The notes under the pieces are model-generated. The model saw nothing but the letters and a program-made list of their open reading frames with translations, made no database searches and was not told the origin of the DNA. The translations under genes were made by a program, and so were the position numbers. Below, piece after piece: positions 11,658-25,323 of a DNA stretch of 64,000 nt (its first letter is position 1; the number at the start of each line of letters is the position of its first letter). The stretch is from Macrobrachium rosenbergii (lineage: Eukaryota; Arthropoda; Malacostraca; Decapoda; Palaemonidae), in NCBI RefSeq assembly GCF_040412425.1, contig NC_089781.1:55627313-55691312 (forward strand), read 5' to 3'.

Positions 11658-11968
11658 AGTTGACCACTGGTATTTGCGAGGGTTAGGGACCACAACCACC
11701 TGCAAATACAGAAAATCTGTGTTGTTACTCACCTCTAAAAATGCTTACAACTGCCTATTTTAATAGTTCAAACACCAAATATTGTACCCTGTATACCTTA
11801 AACTAAAATGCTTACAACTGCCAATTTTAATAACCCAAACAACAAATACATGTATACCTTAAACTATCATCCTACAACACTTTAATATTAATCATTCAGT
11901 CATTTTGCAACATTACCCATAAAAATATATGGCTTACAGCTATGTGTGAAAACTAATCAAGTTACCCC

Positions 11969-12018
<50 letters not shown>

Positions 12019-12875
12019 AAAAACACACATGCACAAAAAAATATTTAATACACTGGTGACTACGTCCAAAAAGGTAAATAAAGGTTAATTCACAAAACTA
12101 GGTTATAAGAATATACATTATCAGTAAACAAACTAAAATCAATCATAAAACAAGTAAAAAATCTGCCGAAGTGTCTCCGGCACAAGTGAGTTTTCTGTGC
12201 AGTGTATAATGCTGTATGAAACTCTTGATGTGCTGCAGTATGAAACTCTTAGCTACAACAAGGCAGTGTTCAGTTGCTCCCCAGATGCGGTCAAGTGAAG
12301 ATGCGCCGGCGGCTGGCACCCTTAGCAGTGCAAGACGCACAATGCATGGCTAACCTTAACCTTAAATAAAATAAAAACTACTGAGACTGGAGGGCTGCAA
12401 TTTGGTACGTCTGATGATTAAAGGATAGATGATCAACACGCCAATTTGCAGCCCTCTACACTCAGTTGTTTTTAAGATCTGAAGGTGGACAAAAAATGTG
12501 CAGATGGACAGACAAAGCCATCTCAATATTTTCTTTAACAGAAAACTAAAAAGAGGGGAAACCCCTCACAAAGCATCAGAGCTACAAGCCAATCAGCAAC
12601 TAGCAAAGCTGGTACCCTGTTGTGTAAATGGCTACTTCCAACCCTTCCAGCCAATAGCGTGTTGTGATACAAGCAATTCAGCAACCAGGAAAGCTGGTGC
12701 CCTGCTGTGTGACTGGCTACTTCCAACCCTTCCAGCCAATATCGTGTCATCATGGAGCCTACGTAAAGCAAATGAAAAAATTGTAACACAAACATATGTA
12801 TGCATGCACCCATTTGATGGCTTCGAGAACTTCCTAGAATTTTAGTTTCATATTTTCATGTTAATGATACAGTTC

Positions 12876-12931
<56 letters not shown>

Positions 12932-13028
12932 AGTTATGTTTACATTGGTTAAACAATTAAAAATGTCAAGACAATCGTTTTTTATTATACATATTAAGAT
13001 GAATATAGATCAATATAATAATACAGTA

Positions 13029-13086
<58 letters not shown>

Positions 13087-13160
13087 TTCTATCAACCACT
13101 CTCCCTTTCTATCTATCCATCCCTATCAACATTGGTGGAGAGAGAGAGAGAGAGAGATTG

Positions 13161-13210
<50 letters not shown>

Positions 13211-13858
13211 AGCCAGGTGCTACTCTTCACATGGTCAATATGTCAATGTGTCAAGACGATTGCAGTTAGGCCTACATCCCTGCCCCTAAGTGGGAGACTT
13301 TGTTGCAGTAAAAGATTGGGAAAAGCAAAGAACTGTGCTAAAATCTTATCTAATTTACTATATTTTCCTTAATGAATTGATATTTTGCTGCATTTACATT
13401 AATATTAATATTTGAAAATTAGTAAATCATTTTTTTATCATACCCTGTATACCTTACACTAAAATGCTTGTAACTGACTATTTCAACAGTTCGCTGCCTA
13501 TTTGAATAGTTCAAACACCAGTACTGTACATTTTACAAGAAGCATTAAGTTTAAGATCACGTAAAGCACACAGGTGCTGTATACCACATAAATTACCTAG
13601 TTATTGAAATGCAAAAAGTTGTAATTATAGCATGGAAAATACGAAAAAATGAATGACAAAAGTAACGTCACATTTATCTATAAAACTTTACAAAACAACT
13701 AAACATACATGTTATATATGCATAAAAAAATTCTCTTGCTTATCTCAGTGAGAGAGAGAGAGAACAAAAATACCACTCATACATTAGTGACAGTATGTAC
13801 ACAAAGCACCCAAGCTACAAGCTGCGTGATTGGCTCCTTCCAGCCAGTACCATGTCAT

Positions 13859-13944
<86 letters not shown>

Positions 13945-14293
13945 GTTATGTTTACATCGGTAAAACAATTAAAATGTCAAGACGGTTTTTTTAAACAATG
14001 CATAATATTACGATGATAATAGATCAATGTTGAGGGATACTAAAACAATGTTATATTTTGCTGTGTTTACATTAATATTAATATCTGAAAATTATGAAAT
14101 AATTTTTTTGTCATAAAAAATGTATTTACTCACAAAAACAAAATGAAAATACAGTAATTACTGAATATTGTTCTACAAAAAAACCTGTGAATTAGTGAAT
14201 TTTTCATGATATATTTGGAAAGAAGTTCCACAGAAAAACCTGCAAATAAGTGAAGCAGCGAATGCGGAACTGCAATCTACCGGAGGTCGACTG
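11658..14293. mobile_element. Possible Tigger-like element rich in GA arrays
   Basis: The left edge AAGTTGACCACTGGTA (11658) is roughly inverted to the right edge TACCGGAGGTCGACTG (14279-14294), and both ends abut TA repeats. The interior is non-coding. It holds GA arrays at 11971-12017, 12877-12934, 13139-13208 and 13862-13941, a TA array at 13031-13084, and words (ATTAATATTAATATTTGAAA) repeated near both ends (13400 and 14070). Similarity of the two ends is modest, so the pairing is tentative. Confidence 0.5.
12591..12757. repeat. Tandem duplication, period ~84 bp
   Basis: Two adjacent units share AGCAAC, AAAGCTGGT, CCCTG and CTACTTCCAACCCTTCCAG. A third diverged partial unit (CTCCTTCCAGCCAGTA) occurs at about 13830-13860 just before a GA array. 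Confidence 0.75.
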
Positions 14294-14311
14294 TGTGTAT
14301 ATATATATATA

Positions 14312-16062
14312 CAGTAAACCCCTGTATTCACGTTCTCACGGTTCGTGGACTCACATATTCACAAATTTCTCTTTGGAATGTATCTAACCATTATTCGTGG
14401 AAAATTCGTCCATTTGCGGTATTTTTCACTGAGATATATTCATTAAATACTGTATTTTCATCTCATTTTCATGACTAAATGCACATTTTGTGATAAAACT
14501 ATTAAAATACTCAGGTAATGCTCAAGTCGTGATAATTCACCTTACGATAATTCAATTTTGCAATGGGGTAAGCAATTAATACCGATACAATACCGATACG
14601 ACAATAGTATTTATAAAATATTTTTAAATTTCGCACAGGTGCAGGCAGAAGTGTAATCAGGCAGTGAGAGAGACCAAATTACAATAGACCAACTTCTTTT
14701 CCTCCATCTCTTGCATAAATGTGTACAACCATAAACAACCTACCAAGAAACTTTTGTTTTGCTTATAACCAAATTGGATAACAACAGCTGTTTACCTGTA
14801 TTTCAACCATCGTACTGTAATAAACAATTACCATAGGTTATGGCACAAATGACATTAAGTAGGATAGGACTGATATATTTTCACATTATACCCTTATTCG
14901 GTATGAATAAAAGATCAACAAGGAAATATACTGCTAAATTTAAGCTGCAAATTGTAGCTGAAGCTGAGAAAACAATGTTCAAGCTGCTACTGACTATAAT
15001 GGAAATCCTCATGCATCAGCAACATAGATGAAACTCGATCGTAATTAAAATGGGAGAGAAAGTATTTTTATCAAAACTACTGGGCATGAATGTATATATT
15101 ACTGTTATTTTTAGGCCGATAAACGATAAAATACGTAAAGCTCGTATTATGACGAAATCAAGTGAAAATAGCATACGCAATCTTTAATTTTTTTTTACAC
15201 AAAACACACACCCCCAAACGGCCATCGTCATCTATTAATGAAAATAATAGATAAATTAATTTTGCAACGCGGCATATTTTAGCTAATTTCAACTTAAAAA
15301 CACTGCATATAACGAAAAATAACCTTGCCCTTATAAATAAAGTATCTAGACTTTAGAGATCCATTTACGCTAACTAGAAGCAAGAAAAGCGCTCAGAACT
15401 GAGATAAATGCTGCGAAATAAACACTGCGTAAACATTTCCAAACCAAAACACTGATCGCTATGAACGCAATTTTTAATACAAAAGCAATGTAAGAATAAA
15501 TACAATGTTACTGGATAGTGTGAATTAAGGCTTAACATTTTAAAAGATCCAAGGAAAAGATGCATATTCCTTATGTTGATGTTTGTATAATACAATATTT
15601 GAATATAGAGTAGGCTACGCTACTGTGTATGTATACAATATACCATAGTGTATGCTAAGCTAATTCTTGTTTATTATTCAATTTCTCTTTGTATTGAATT
15701 ATCATAAGTCACTTTGCATGAATCTCCAGAATTAGCTGATATTAATAATTACTATACCGTGTAAGTAAAAAGAGTATATTCTATAGTGTAGGCTAGCCTA
15801 CCATACATGTATACATGGTACCAAATACCTAGTGTAGGCTAGGCTATGTTCGAGGTACGTTTTGGTATTTCTTACAATTTTTCCAAAAAACGATGGTTTT
15901 TTTGGGAACTTAACCTCATCGTAAGTAGGATAATACCTGAATAAGCATTTTTAGTTTGTTTTGCGTGTGTTTGAACTATCAAAATAGGCTAAGCATTCGC
16001 TGGTTTCAGCTATTCGCAGGGGTCTGTGTGGTATGCATCCCCTGCGAACATGGGGTTTACTA
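14312..16062 (+). mobile_element. Tigger-like composite A (element inside a MITE)
   Basis: Outer ends CAGTAAACCCCTGTATTC (14312) and GGGGTTTACTA (16062) match the 349 bp MITE at 10671-11019. Its body is split at CTCAGGTA (about 14517) by a ~1.4 kb core beginning GCTCAAGTCGTGATAATTC and ending near AGGATAATACCTG (15940). The core carries a transposase N-terminal remnant. The upstream flank is a short (TA)n, the downstream flank a TA that it shares with MITE B. Confidence 0.75.
14840..15031 (+). pseudogene. pogo/Tigger-type transposase, N-terminal HTH remnant
   Basis: The open frame reads MNKRSTRKYTAKFKLQIVAE and then AEKT. This is the start of a Brinker-like helix-turn-helix DNA-binding domain found in pogo-group transposases, which binds the terminal repeats. 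The rest of the helix pair is frameshifted (an alternative frame gives HASAT) and the catalytic DDE domain is absent from the core. A sister copy lies at 17827-18030. Confidence 0.6.
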
Positions 16063-16064
16063 TA

Positions 16065-17182
<1,118 letters not shown>

Positions 17183-17254
17183 ATTAATCCCTCGATTATC
17201 CGGATCATCATTATCACTGGACCCAGTGACCAAGGCCCAAAGACAGGTAATATA

Positions 17255-19061
17255 CAGTAAACCCCCGTATTCACGTTCTCACAATTCATGGACTCACCTA
17301 TTTGTGGATTTATCTATGGAACATATATACACACTATTTGTGGAAAATTCACCCATTTGCAGTATTTTTCACTAAGAAATATTCACTAATTACTGTATTT
17401 TCATATTTTCATGACTAAATGCACTTTTTTGTGATAAAACCATTAAAATACTCTGGTATCCAAGTAGTGCTTGAGTTATGATAATTCAATTTTGCGATGG
17501 GGTAAGCAATTAATACTAGTATGACAGTATTTATACTGAAAAATATTTTTAAATTTCCCACGGGAGCAGGCAGCAGCGTACAATCAGGCAGCGAGAGACC
17601 AAATTACAATAGACCAACTTCTTTTCCTCCATCTCTTTATCCCATCTTCTAGTTAAAAAGGTAGAAAATGATAAAAGTACTGTTAGTAATGTTATACTCG
17701 TGTAAATGCATACAGCCATAAACAACTGAATGAGAATCTGTTGTTTTGCATATAACCAAATCGGATAGCAACAGCCCTTTTGCTTGTATTTCAACCAATG
17801 TACGGTAGTAAACAATTACCGTACTTATGTTACAAATGATGTTAAGTAGAATACAACTGATATATTTTTACATTATACCCTTATTCGTTACGGATAAAAG
17901 ATCGGTAAGGAAATATGCTACTAAATTTAACCTACAAGTTGTAGCTGAAGCTGAGAAAACAATGTTCAAACTGCCAATGACTACAAATTATTGTGCATCG
18001 GCAACATGGATGAAACTCGACCGTAATTAAAATTGGAGAGAAAGTACTTTAATCAAAACTACTGGGCATGGAAGAACACATTACTGCTGTTTTTACACCG
18101 ATAAATGATAAATATGTGAAGCTCGTATTATGATGAAATCAATGAAAATAGCAAATGGAATCTTCATTTTTTTTTACTCAAAACAAAAATGGTACCCAAA
18201 TGGTCAATGTCATCTATTAACAAAAATAATAGCTAAATTAATTTCACAATGAGATGTATTTAAGTTATATTTTGACTTGAAACCACCGTATAACGAAAAA
18301 TAACCTTGCCCCATATAAATAAAGTATCTAGAGATTCATTTACGCTAACTAGAGGCAAGAAAATCACTCTGAACTGAGTTAAATAAGGCGAAATAAACTT
18401 ACTCCATAATCAATTTCCAAACCAAAACACTGATCGCTATGATCCCAATTTATAATACATAAGCAATATAAGAATATATACAATATTATTGGATACAGTG
18501 AAGTAAAGCATACGATTTTAAAAGATCCATGGAAAAGATGCATATTCGTTATGTTGATGTTTGTATAATATGATATTAATATGTGAACATAGAGTACAGT
18601 ATAATGTAGGCTAGGCTACTGTAAATGTATACAATATACCATAGTGTAAACTAAGCTAATTCTTGTTTGTTAATCAATTTTTCTTTGTACTGAATTATCG
18701 TAAGTCACTCTGCATGAACCTCCAGAATTAGCTTATACTAATAATTACTATACTGTGTATGCACAGAGTATACTTTATAGTGTAGGCTAGGTTACCATAT
18801 ATGTATACATTGTACTGAATACCCCAGTGTTGGCTAGGCTATATTCGAGATAAGTTTTTTCCAAGAAACAATGTGTTTTTTGGAACCTAACCCCATCGTA
18901 AGTAGGATAATACCTGTATAAGCATTTTTAGTTTTTTTGTGTTTGAACTATAAAAATAGGTAATTCTAATACTTTTTTTTTTAAGGGTTTCAAGCATTCA
19001 TGGATTTTAGCTATTTGCAGGGGGGTGGTACTCATCCTCCACGAATATGGGGGGTTTAGTG
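17255..19061 (+). mobile_element. Tigger-like composite C
   Basis: Ends CAGTAAACCCCCGTATTC (17255) and GGGGGGTTTAGTG (19061), flanked by TA on both sides (17253-17254 and 19062-19063). Same arrangement as composite A: MITE shell plus a core from about 17457 to 18920. The core contains the uninterrupted sequence ATATAACTTAAATACATCTC in reverse (about 18255-18275), which is the empty target site of the TTAA element at 42115-44301. Confidence 0.82.
17827..18030 (+). pseudogene. pogo/Tigger-type transposase, N-terminal HTH remnant
   Basis: Reads DKRSVRKYATKFNLQVVAEA followed by EKT, homologous to the fragment at 14840-15031. After the first helices the frame decays (CASATWMK may be the remains of the second helix). 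No catalytic domain is present. Confidence 0.6.
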
Positions 19062-19063
19062 TA

Positions 19064-19446
19064 AATAATTTTTAAATAACTGAAAAACTGCTCTCCAATG
19101 GTTGGCAATGCTGAGCAGCCTCAGGAAAACGTTGGTAACACTGCTTAAACTCATAAAGAGACTGAGAAAGGTTTCTGGGGGGTGGGGAAGCCTGGAGAAG
19201 TTTCCAAGGTGGGCAGTGGGTCGGATGGCTGGCTGCCATGGGAAAGGTGGGACAGTAAGGCTGTGTAGAGAAGGGGTTGTTTTCGAAGGTGGGTGGAGCT
19301 GGGGAGCAGTTTCTCTGGATAGGAGGGGGTGGGAATGCAGTGTTGGATGGGTGAAGAGGGATTGTTTTATATCCCTTTTTTTATGTTTACAGTACAGTAA
19401 TTCACATTTTATCTAAGGATATGTACAATACTGAGATACAATATAA

Positions 19447-19545
<99 letters not shown>

Positions 19546-19577
19546 TACTGAGGTATGTTTACATTGAAGCCTAAGTA
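19064..19577. other. No gene recognised; (GA)n at 19449-19542
   Basis: Short G-rich open frame at 19102-19416 has no recognisable domain and low-complexity WGS-like content. A 94 base GA array precedes the gypsy element. Confidence 0.45.
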
Positions 19578-19581
19578 CAGT

Positions 19582-19914
19582 TGTAAGGGCGTCAAATCGC
19601 CTCTCCATTCTTGTTTTGCTCATCATATGTACATTAATTAAGTCATACATGTTACTTATTATTTCAGATTCTTTATGTATCTCATTCTATGCATCATTGT
19701 ATGGCCTTTCCGCCGATATATATATCTGCCTTGTACATGTTCTGTAATGCATTATAAATGTCTTCTTATGCCTGTTAACAAACAATTTCTGTATGGATGC
19801 AGCGGGGGGCCTCAGGTCGCCCGCTACCTTTCCGTCCGCTTTCTGCATTATAAAACACTTGTCGAGAATAATAAAGAGTCAGTCTTTCACTTCTGACATT
19901 TCTTGAACCTCACA
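19582..19914 (+). repeat. 5' LTR of the gypsy element
   Basis: 333 bp, TG...CA. Contains only a short TATATATA at about 19716-19724, where the 3' LTR has a long TA array. An AATAAA-type polyadenylation signal is present near 19868. Confidence 0.9.
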
Positions 19915-20374
19915 CTGATGATCCTGGAGTGACAGGTAGCACGGTTTTGGCCCAGCCATTAATGGACTAAAAACGGCCGCAGCCTACCATCAGAGAGCCT
20001 TTAACGGACTAATTATGGTGTCAAAGTTCAGGCCTCTGATAGCTCCCTCCCTGGTGGAAACCGTGCCATTAATGGACTAAATACAGCGTACCCAAAAAAG
20101 GGCACGTTTTGGCACTTCGTTTGACCACTCAAACAATCAGCACCATTAACGGACTCAATAAGGCACATTTTCCCGCGTTTTGGTGCCTGAGTAGTAAAGA
20201 TGTTGGAAGCTGAACTTCAATGCAAATCAGCGAGCATCGTCTGTACGCCCCTCTTGCCAACAAAGCCAGACGCGGTCAAACTTCCACCGTTTTCGCGGCA
20301 GAACACGGCATCATGGTTCTTGTGAGCACTTTCACATGGCGCACATCTCAGCCAATGCTATCAAATCCGTCACC

Positions 20375-20800
20375 ATGACGGCGCTCCCAGAAGAGGTGTT
20401 CAACAGAATCTCCCCCTGGCTCGACAAGCGGCCGGACAAGGTCACATATGTGGCCTTGAAGGATAAACTCTTCCCAACTTACTCCAAGCCCGTGACCGAG
20501 AGAGCGTAGTGCACACTCGACCTATTATCCAAGCCCCTCAGAGAAGCATCATCCAGGGAAGCCTGGGACGATCTACAGGGGTTGGTAACACTGCCAGGCC
20601 ACGACAAAAACGAGAGGAAGAGGAAGGTAGACTTAATGAGAGCGACTTCCTTCAGCGCCTCGCACAGGAAGTTAGGGGCCAGATAAAAGAAGCAGACGCC
20701 CTCGACATGGACGCCTTAGTCGACGTCACCCAGAAAATACATGAGGCCACCAAGGCCTCGAAACACGCCACTGCCCTCGCAGCCGCTGCCCACAAGTAAC
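20375..20800 (+). pseudogene. gypsy gag remnant
   Basis: Gag forms the particle that packages element RNA. The frame from 20375 reads LPEEVFNRISPWLDKRPDKV and ALKDKLFPTYSKPVTERA, then stops at TAG (about 20507). The next frame (20509-20799) reads FLQRLAQEVRGQIKEADALD and HEATKASKHATALAAAAHK. The LP-(D/E)-V, ALK-x-(K/R)-L pattern is that of CsRn1/Mag-type gag. No CCHC knuckle is seen. The true start could lie upstream, near 20240. Confidence 0.65.
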
Positions 20801-20839
20801 AGCAGTCGCCACAAAAGCCAATTCCCCCGACCAACAGGC

Positions 20840-23800
20840 TTCTTCATCAGAGATATGGAAGCAATGCAGTCGGTCATCCCGCCATCCAAGGAAGATTTAG
20901 AAAAGATAACTGACCCAACACCCGCCCTCGTAGCAGCAAAGGGAACTCCCATCCGCACGTATGGCACAACGACCTGGACTATCTCAATTCTGGGCTGCAG
21001 ATACAACTGGCCCTTCGTCATCACGGTCAAGTTCCCCCTGCTGGGCACAGACTTCCTAAGGCACCATGGACTTCTGGTTGACGTTGGAAGACAACGCCTC
21101 CTCGACACAGGATCCTGCCACTCCCGTCAGCTCTCCACTGGACCTGGAATGCCCGCCATCTGCTCCACAGGCCCCAACGGCTACACATCTCTCCTACAGG
21201 AGTTCCCGGATGTATTCAAACCAGAGCTACACCAGTCACCAGGGGCTTCAGCAAAGCACGGCATCTTCCATCATATAACCGTGACGGGCCCACCGACCCA
21301 TGCCAAGTTCTGACAACTGTCCCCCCAAAAGTTACAAGACGCCAAACGGGCCTAGGCAGAGATGGAATGGATGGGTGTCTGTAAAAAAGCATCAAGACTG
21401 TGGGTGTCTCCCCTCCACGTGGTAAAGAAGTCCGATGGTTCATGGAGGCCCTGCGGGGACTGTCGGCACTTGAATTTACTGACAACACCAGACCACTACC
21501 CCCTCCCTAACATGCAAGACCTGATGGGCGCCCTCCACGGCGCAAAGATCCTCTCCAAGATGGACCTGCTGAAGTCATACTCCCAAGTCCCTCTGCATCC
21601 CAACGACATCCCAAAGACCACCATCTTCACGCCCTTCGGGACTTATACATTTTCCTATTCCACCTTCGGTCCCAGGAACTTAGGTGCCACATTCCAGTGC
21701 CTGATGGACACCATCTTGGGGGATCTACCTTTCTGCATCTGCTACGTTGACCACATTCTCATCTTCTCCAGGTCCCCAGAGGAACACCTTCGCCACGTCC
21801 ACACCATCCTGAAATGTCTGCAGGACAGCGGACTGATCGTCAGGTTCGGCAAATGCATTTTCGGGACAGAAAAAGTAGACTTCCTTGGGCACAAGATTTC
21901 CCCAGCAGAAGTGCGCCCCATGGCCTCTAAAGTAAAAGCTATAGAGAATCTCGCAAAACCACAAACCACTGAGGCCCTTCAGGAGTTTCTCAGAATGATA
22001 AACTACTACCGACGTTTCATCCCAGATGTCGCCTGCGCTATGTACCCCCTGACATCAATCCTGAAGGGCAAGCCAAAAACACTGACCTGGGAGGCTCTGC
22101 AGCAGCAGGCATTCATAGAAACAAAACAGCCCTCGCCAATGCCACTACCTTGATTCACCACAACCCCGCAGCCACCCTCAGACTGACAATGGATGCCAGC
22201 AACATCGCCTGTGGTGCAGTACTTGAGCAACTAGTGAACGGCACCCCCCAACCCTTGGCCTTCTTCAGCCAAAAGTTTTCGCCAGCAGAGACCCGCTACA
22301 GCGCCTTCAACAGGGAACTGCTGGCTATCTACCAGGCCTTGAGACACTTCAAGTACCTGCTGGAGGGGACTGAATTCAAGATCCTAGCAGATCACAAACC
22401 CTTGGTGCACGCATTTGCAAAGCCGGGAGTCGTGTGGCCTGCAAGGCAACAGCGACACCTGACCGCCATCTCCGAATTTGGGTGCACCATCAACTACATC
22501 CCTGGCAGGAAGAACCCAGTAGCCAGCGCCCTGTCGAGAGTAGAAATCAATTCCTTTCACCTCGGCATCGACTACGAAGACCTGGCAAAAGAACAAGCAG
22601 CAGACCGAGAGACGGCAGAATACAGTGTGGTAGTGACAGCTCCCAAGTGGGTAGACATGCCCTTAAGAAACTCGAACACAACTCTTCTCTGTGACGCCAG
22701 CACAAGCCGTCCCCAACCCCTAGTACCCACCTCAAGGAGGAAGCAGGCGTTCGACTTAGTCCACGGTCTCTCCCATCCATCAGGGAGCACAATGGCACGC
22801 CTCGTGACTGACAAGTTCATCTGGCATGGCATCAACAAGGATGTCCGACAGTGGGCAAGGAGCTGCATCCCATGCCAGGCGAGCAAAACATCCCGGCACA
22901 CAGAATCCAGGGTCGGTGACTTCCCCCAGCCTCGTCAGCGCTTCAGCCACATCGATATTGACATCGTCAGGTCTCTTCCGCAGTTGGGAGGAGCCAGATA
23001 CCTCCTGACGATCATAGACCACTCCACCTGCTGGCCCAAAGGCAACCCCAAGGAGGAGGCATCAATAGCGTCATGCACAGAGGCCCTCCTCTCCAGTTGG
23101 ATCAACTGTTTCGGAGTGCCAGACAGCATCACTATAGACAGGGGTCCAGCCTTCCTGTCAGAGCTTTGGGTCTCCTTGGCATGCCCGATGGGTACAACAC
23201 TACACAGCACAACAGCCTACAACCCCACAGCTAACGGCATGGGCGAGAGGGCGCACCACTCTCTTAAGGCAGCCCACATGGCACGTTGCACCGATGAGAG
23301 GTGGAAGGAACAGCTCCCTTGGGTCCTGCTGGGTCTCTGCACCACACCGAAAGCAAATGGTGACACCTCCCCTGCTGAAAAAGTCTACGGGGAGACACTG
23401 GCCGTTCCCAGAGAATTCTTCCCGCCGTCAGCCAACACCCACCTCCCGAGGTTGAGGGAATTCGCACAGAAGTTCGTGCCCTGCCATAAGACCTTCACCA
23501 ACAGAACCACCACCTACAGCCCACCCGCCTTAGACTCCTGTGCCTAAGTCTTCATCAGGGTGGATGCCCGTCGACCGCCCTTAACCAGACCCTACAGGGG
23601 GCCACAGTGTCATAAGGCGGGCCGCCAAGGCATACCTCCTTGACATCCATGGGCGTGAAGACTGGGTCACCATCGACAGACTGAAGCCAGCATTCCTGTT
23701 GGACAGCGAAGTACACGAGGAGGCAGGCAGGCGCCCCAGAGTTCCCCCTCAGTACCTCCCCGCAGACACACCTGCCGCCCCACCAAAGTGGGGCCCGGGG

Positions 23801-23896
23801 CAGCCCAGGGGACACATCGAGCCAACCCCAGTTGTCGGTTGCACCTTAAGCCCACAGTTCTCCAGGAGTAGGGGCCCACTCCAACTACCTCTGTGA
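20840..23896 (+). pseudogene. gypsy pol: protease, RT, RNase H, integrase (broken)
   Basis: Protease remnant: MEAMQSVIPPSKED (about 20855), where the DTG active site is not intact, and LLGTDFLRHHGLLVD (about 21040). TGA at 21311 and TAG at about 21353 break the frame. RT (21400-21950): GSWRPCGDCRHLN, SKMDLLKSYSQVPLHP, FSYSTFGPRNLGATFQ and the catalytic box CYVDHIL, with YVDD changed to YVDH. A frameshift at about 22130 leads into RNase H (MDASNIACGAVLEQ, 22191; FNRELLAIYQAL). Integrase: zinc-binding region ending SCIPCQ (about 22862-22880), then HIDIDIV, TIDRGPAF and GMGERAHHSLK, which keep the D, D and E. A final GPY-like module (RPYRGPHSVIRR) crosses another frameshift near 23610 and ends by 23896. 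Confidence 0.88.
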
Positions 23897-23940
23897 TTGC
23901 GTGATTAATGTTTCATCCAATAACTGCTCCTCTAATTATT

Positions 23941-24099
23941 GTCTTGGGGGGGGGGAAGTATTTGTAAGGGCATCAAATCACCTCTCCATTCTTGTGTTTC
24001 ACTCCTTATTTGTACATTAATCACGTCATATATGTTACTTGTTACTATTTCAGATTCTTTATGTATCTCATTGTATGCATCTTTGTACGACCTTTCCGG

Positions 24100-24197
<98 letters not shown>

Positions 24198-24383
24198 TAT
24201 TCTGTAATGCATTATTCTGTAATGCATATGTCTTCTTATGCCTGTTAACAAACAATTTCTGTATGGATGCAGCAGGGGGCCTCACGTCGCCCGCTACCTT
24301 TCCGTCCACTTTCCGCATTATAAACACCTGTCAAGAATAATAAAGAATCAGTCTTTCACTTCTGACATTTCTTGAACCTCACA
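23941..24383 (+). repeat. Polypurine tract and 3' LTR of the gypsy element
   Basis: G-run and GGAAGTATT at 23946-23962 prime plus-strand synthesis. The LTR (23963-24383, 421 bp) is longer than its partner almost entirely because of a TA array at about 24102-24194 and a small duplication of TTCTGTAATGCAT just after it. Confidence 0.9.
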
Positions 24384-25031
24384 CGGTAACACAAACACTC
24401 CTTCACTTTTTTATTTATATATTATGCTGCAGTATTCTCATTTATATTTTTACTGCATTTTCTCATTTTTTTTTATTTTTACAAACCAAAAGATAAATGC
24501 AATCGTGTGCACAGGGTATGTACACATGTATGCATTCATTTGATGGTGTCGGTGAACTTCCAGGATCTTGTTTGGTTTTTCTTGCCTGTACATGCAAATT
24601 TAAAAAATTTTTACTGTGATTATAGGTGAAATATCAACAGTGATACAATACTCTTTTCTGTACTTTTATATGTGCTAATCATACTGACAATCATACTGAG
24701 ACTCAACTAAACTTGTATTGAAATACTGTACAGTAAATCAGGCAATAAAAAACTGGCAACATGTGATGGTGTACTGTGCTAAGAAACAAAAACAAATACA
24801 CAAACACACAGGGCTGGTGGGAGGAGGCGGAGGGGGACATTTAAACCTCTTCACAAGTTTTTAAAATGTCCAGCTATTATAAGCACAAGCAGCAGCGTAC
24901 AGGTCAGGAACGGAGTAAAAAGTATTTTTATACAGTGTTACTGTATATTAAAATTGTTATTTTGATAAAACTGCTTGTGTAAACTATCATATTGTGTTGC
25001 ATATGAGAGATGGATGATGTCTGACTTCTTG

Positions 25032-25092
<61 letters not shown>

Positions 25093-25241
25093 TGTCTGAC
25101 TTACTAAAGGGAGAGAGAGAGAAAGAGAAAGGGAGAGAGAGAAGAGAGAGAAAGAGAAAGGGAGAGAGAAGAGAGAAAGAGAAAGAGAGAGAGAGAAAGA
25201 ATGATGTCTGGCTTGAGGGAGAGACAGAGAGAGAGAAAGAG

Positions 25242-25323
<82 letters not shown>

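Larger units (their letters stand above)
19582..24383 (+). mobile_element. Full-length Ty3/gypsy LTR retrotransposon (CsRn1-like), mutated
   Basis: LTRs at 19582-19914 and 23963-24383 begin TGTAAGGGC and end CCTCACA. The flanks CAGT (19578-19581) and CGGT (24384-24387) look like a 4 bp target duplication with one change. The primer site after the 5' LTR is TGATGATCCTGGAGTGAC, a decayed form of the tRNA-Trp-type site TGGTGACCCC. The polypurine tract is the G-run at 23946-23957. Gag, protease, RT, RNase H, integrase and a C-terminal GPY-like module follow in normal gypsy order. Stops and frameshifts make it non-functional. CsRn1 affiliation is inferred from the primer site and gag/protease style. 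Confidence 0.92.

Noticed and set aside
19102..19416. Open frame rich in Gly, Trp and Arg
   Set aside because: It has low-complexity composition, no recognisable domain, and no splice or element context; probably a chance frame in G-rich DNA.
22384..23467. Several minus-strand frames across the gypsy pol gene
   Set aside because: They are shadows of the plus-strand RNase H and integrase, whose motifs are clear.
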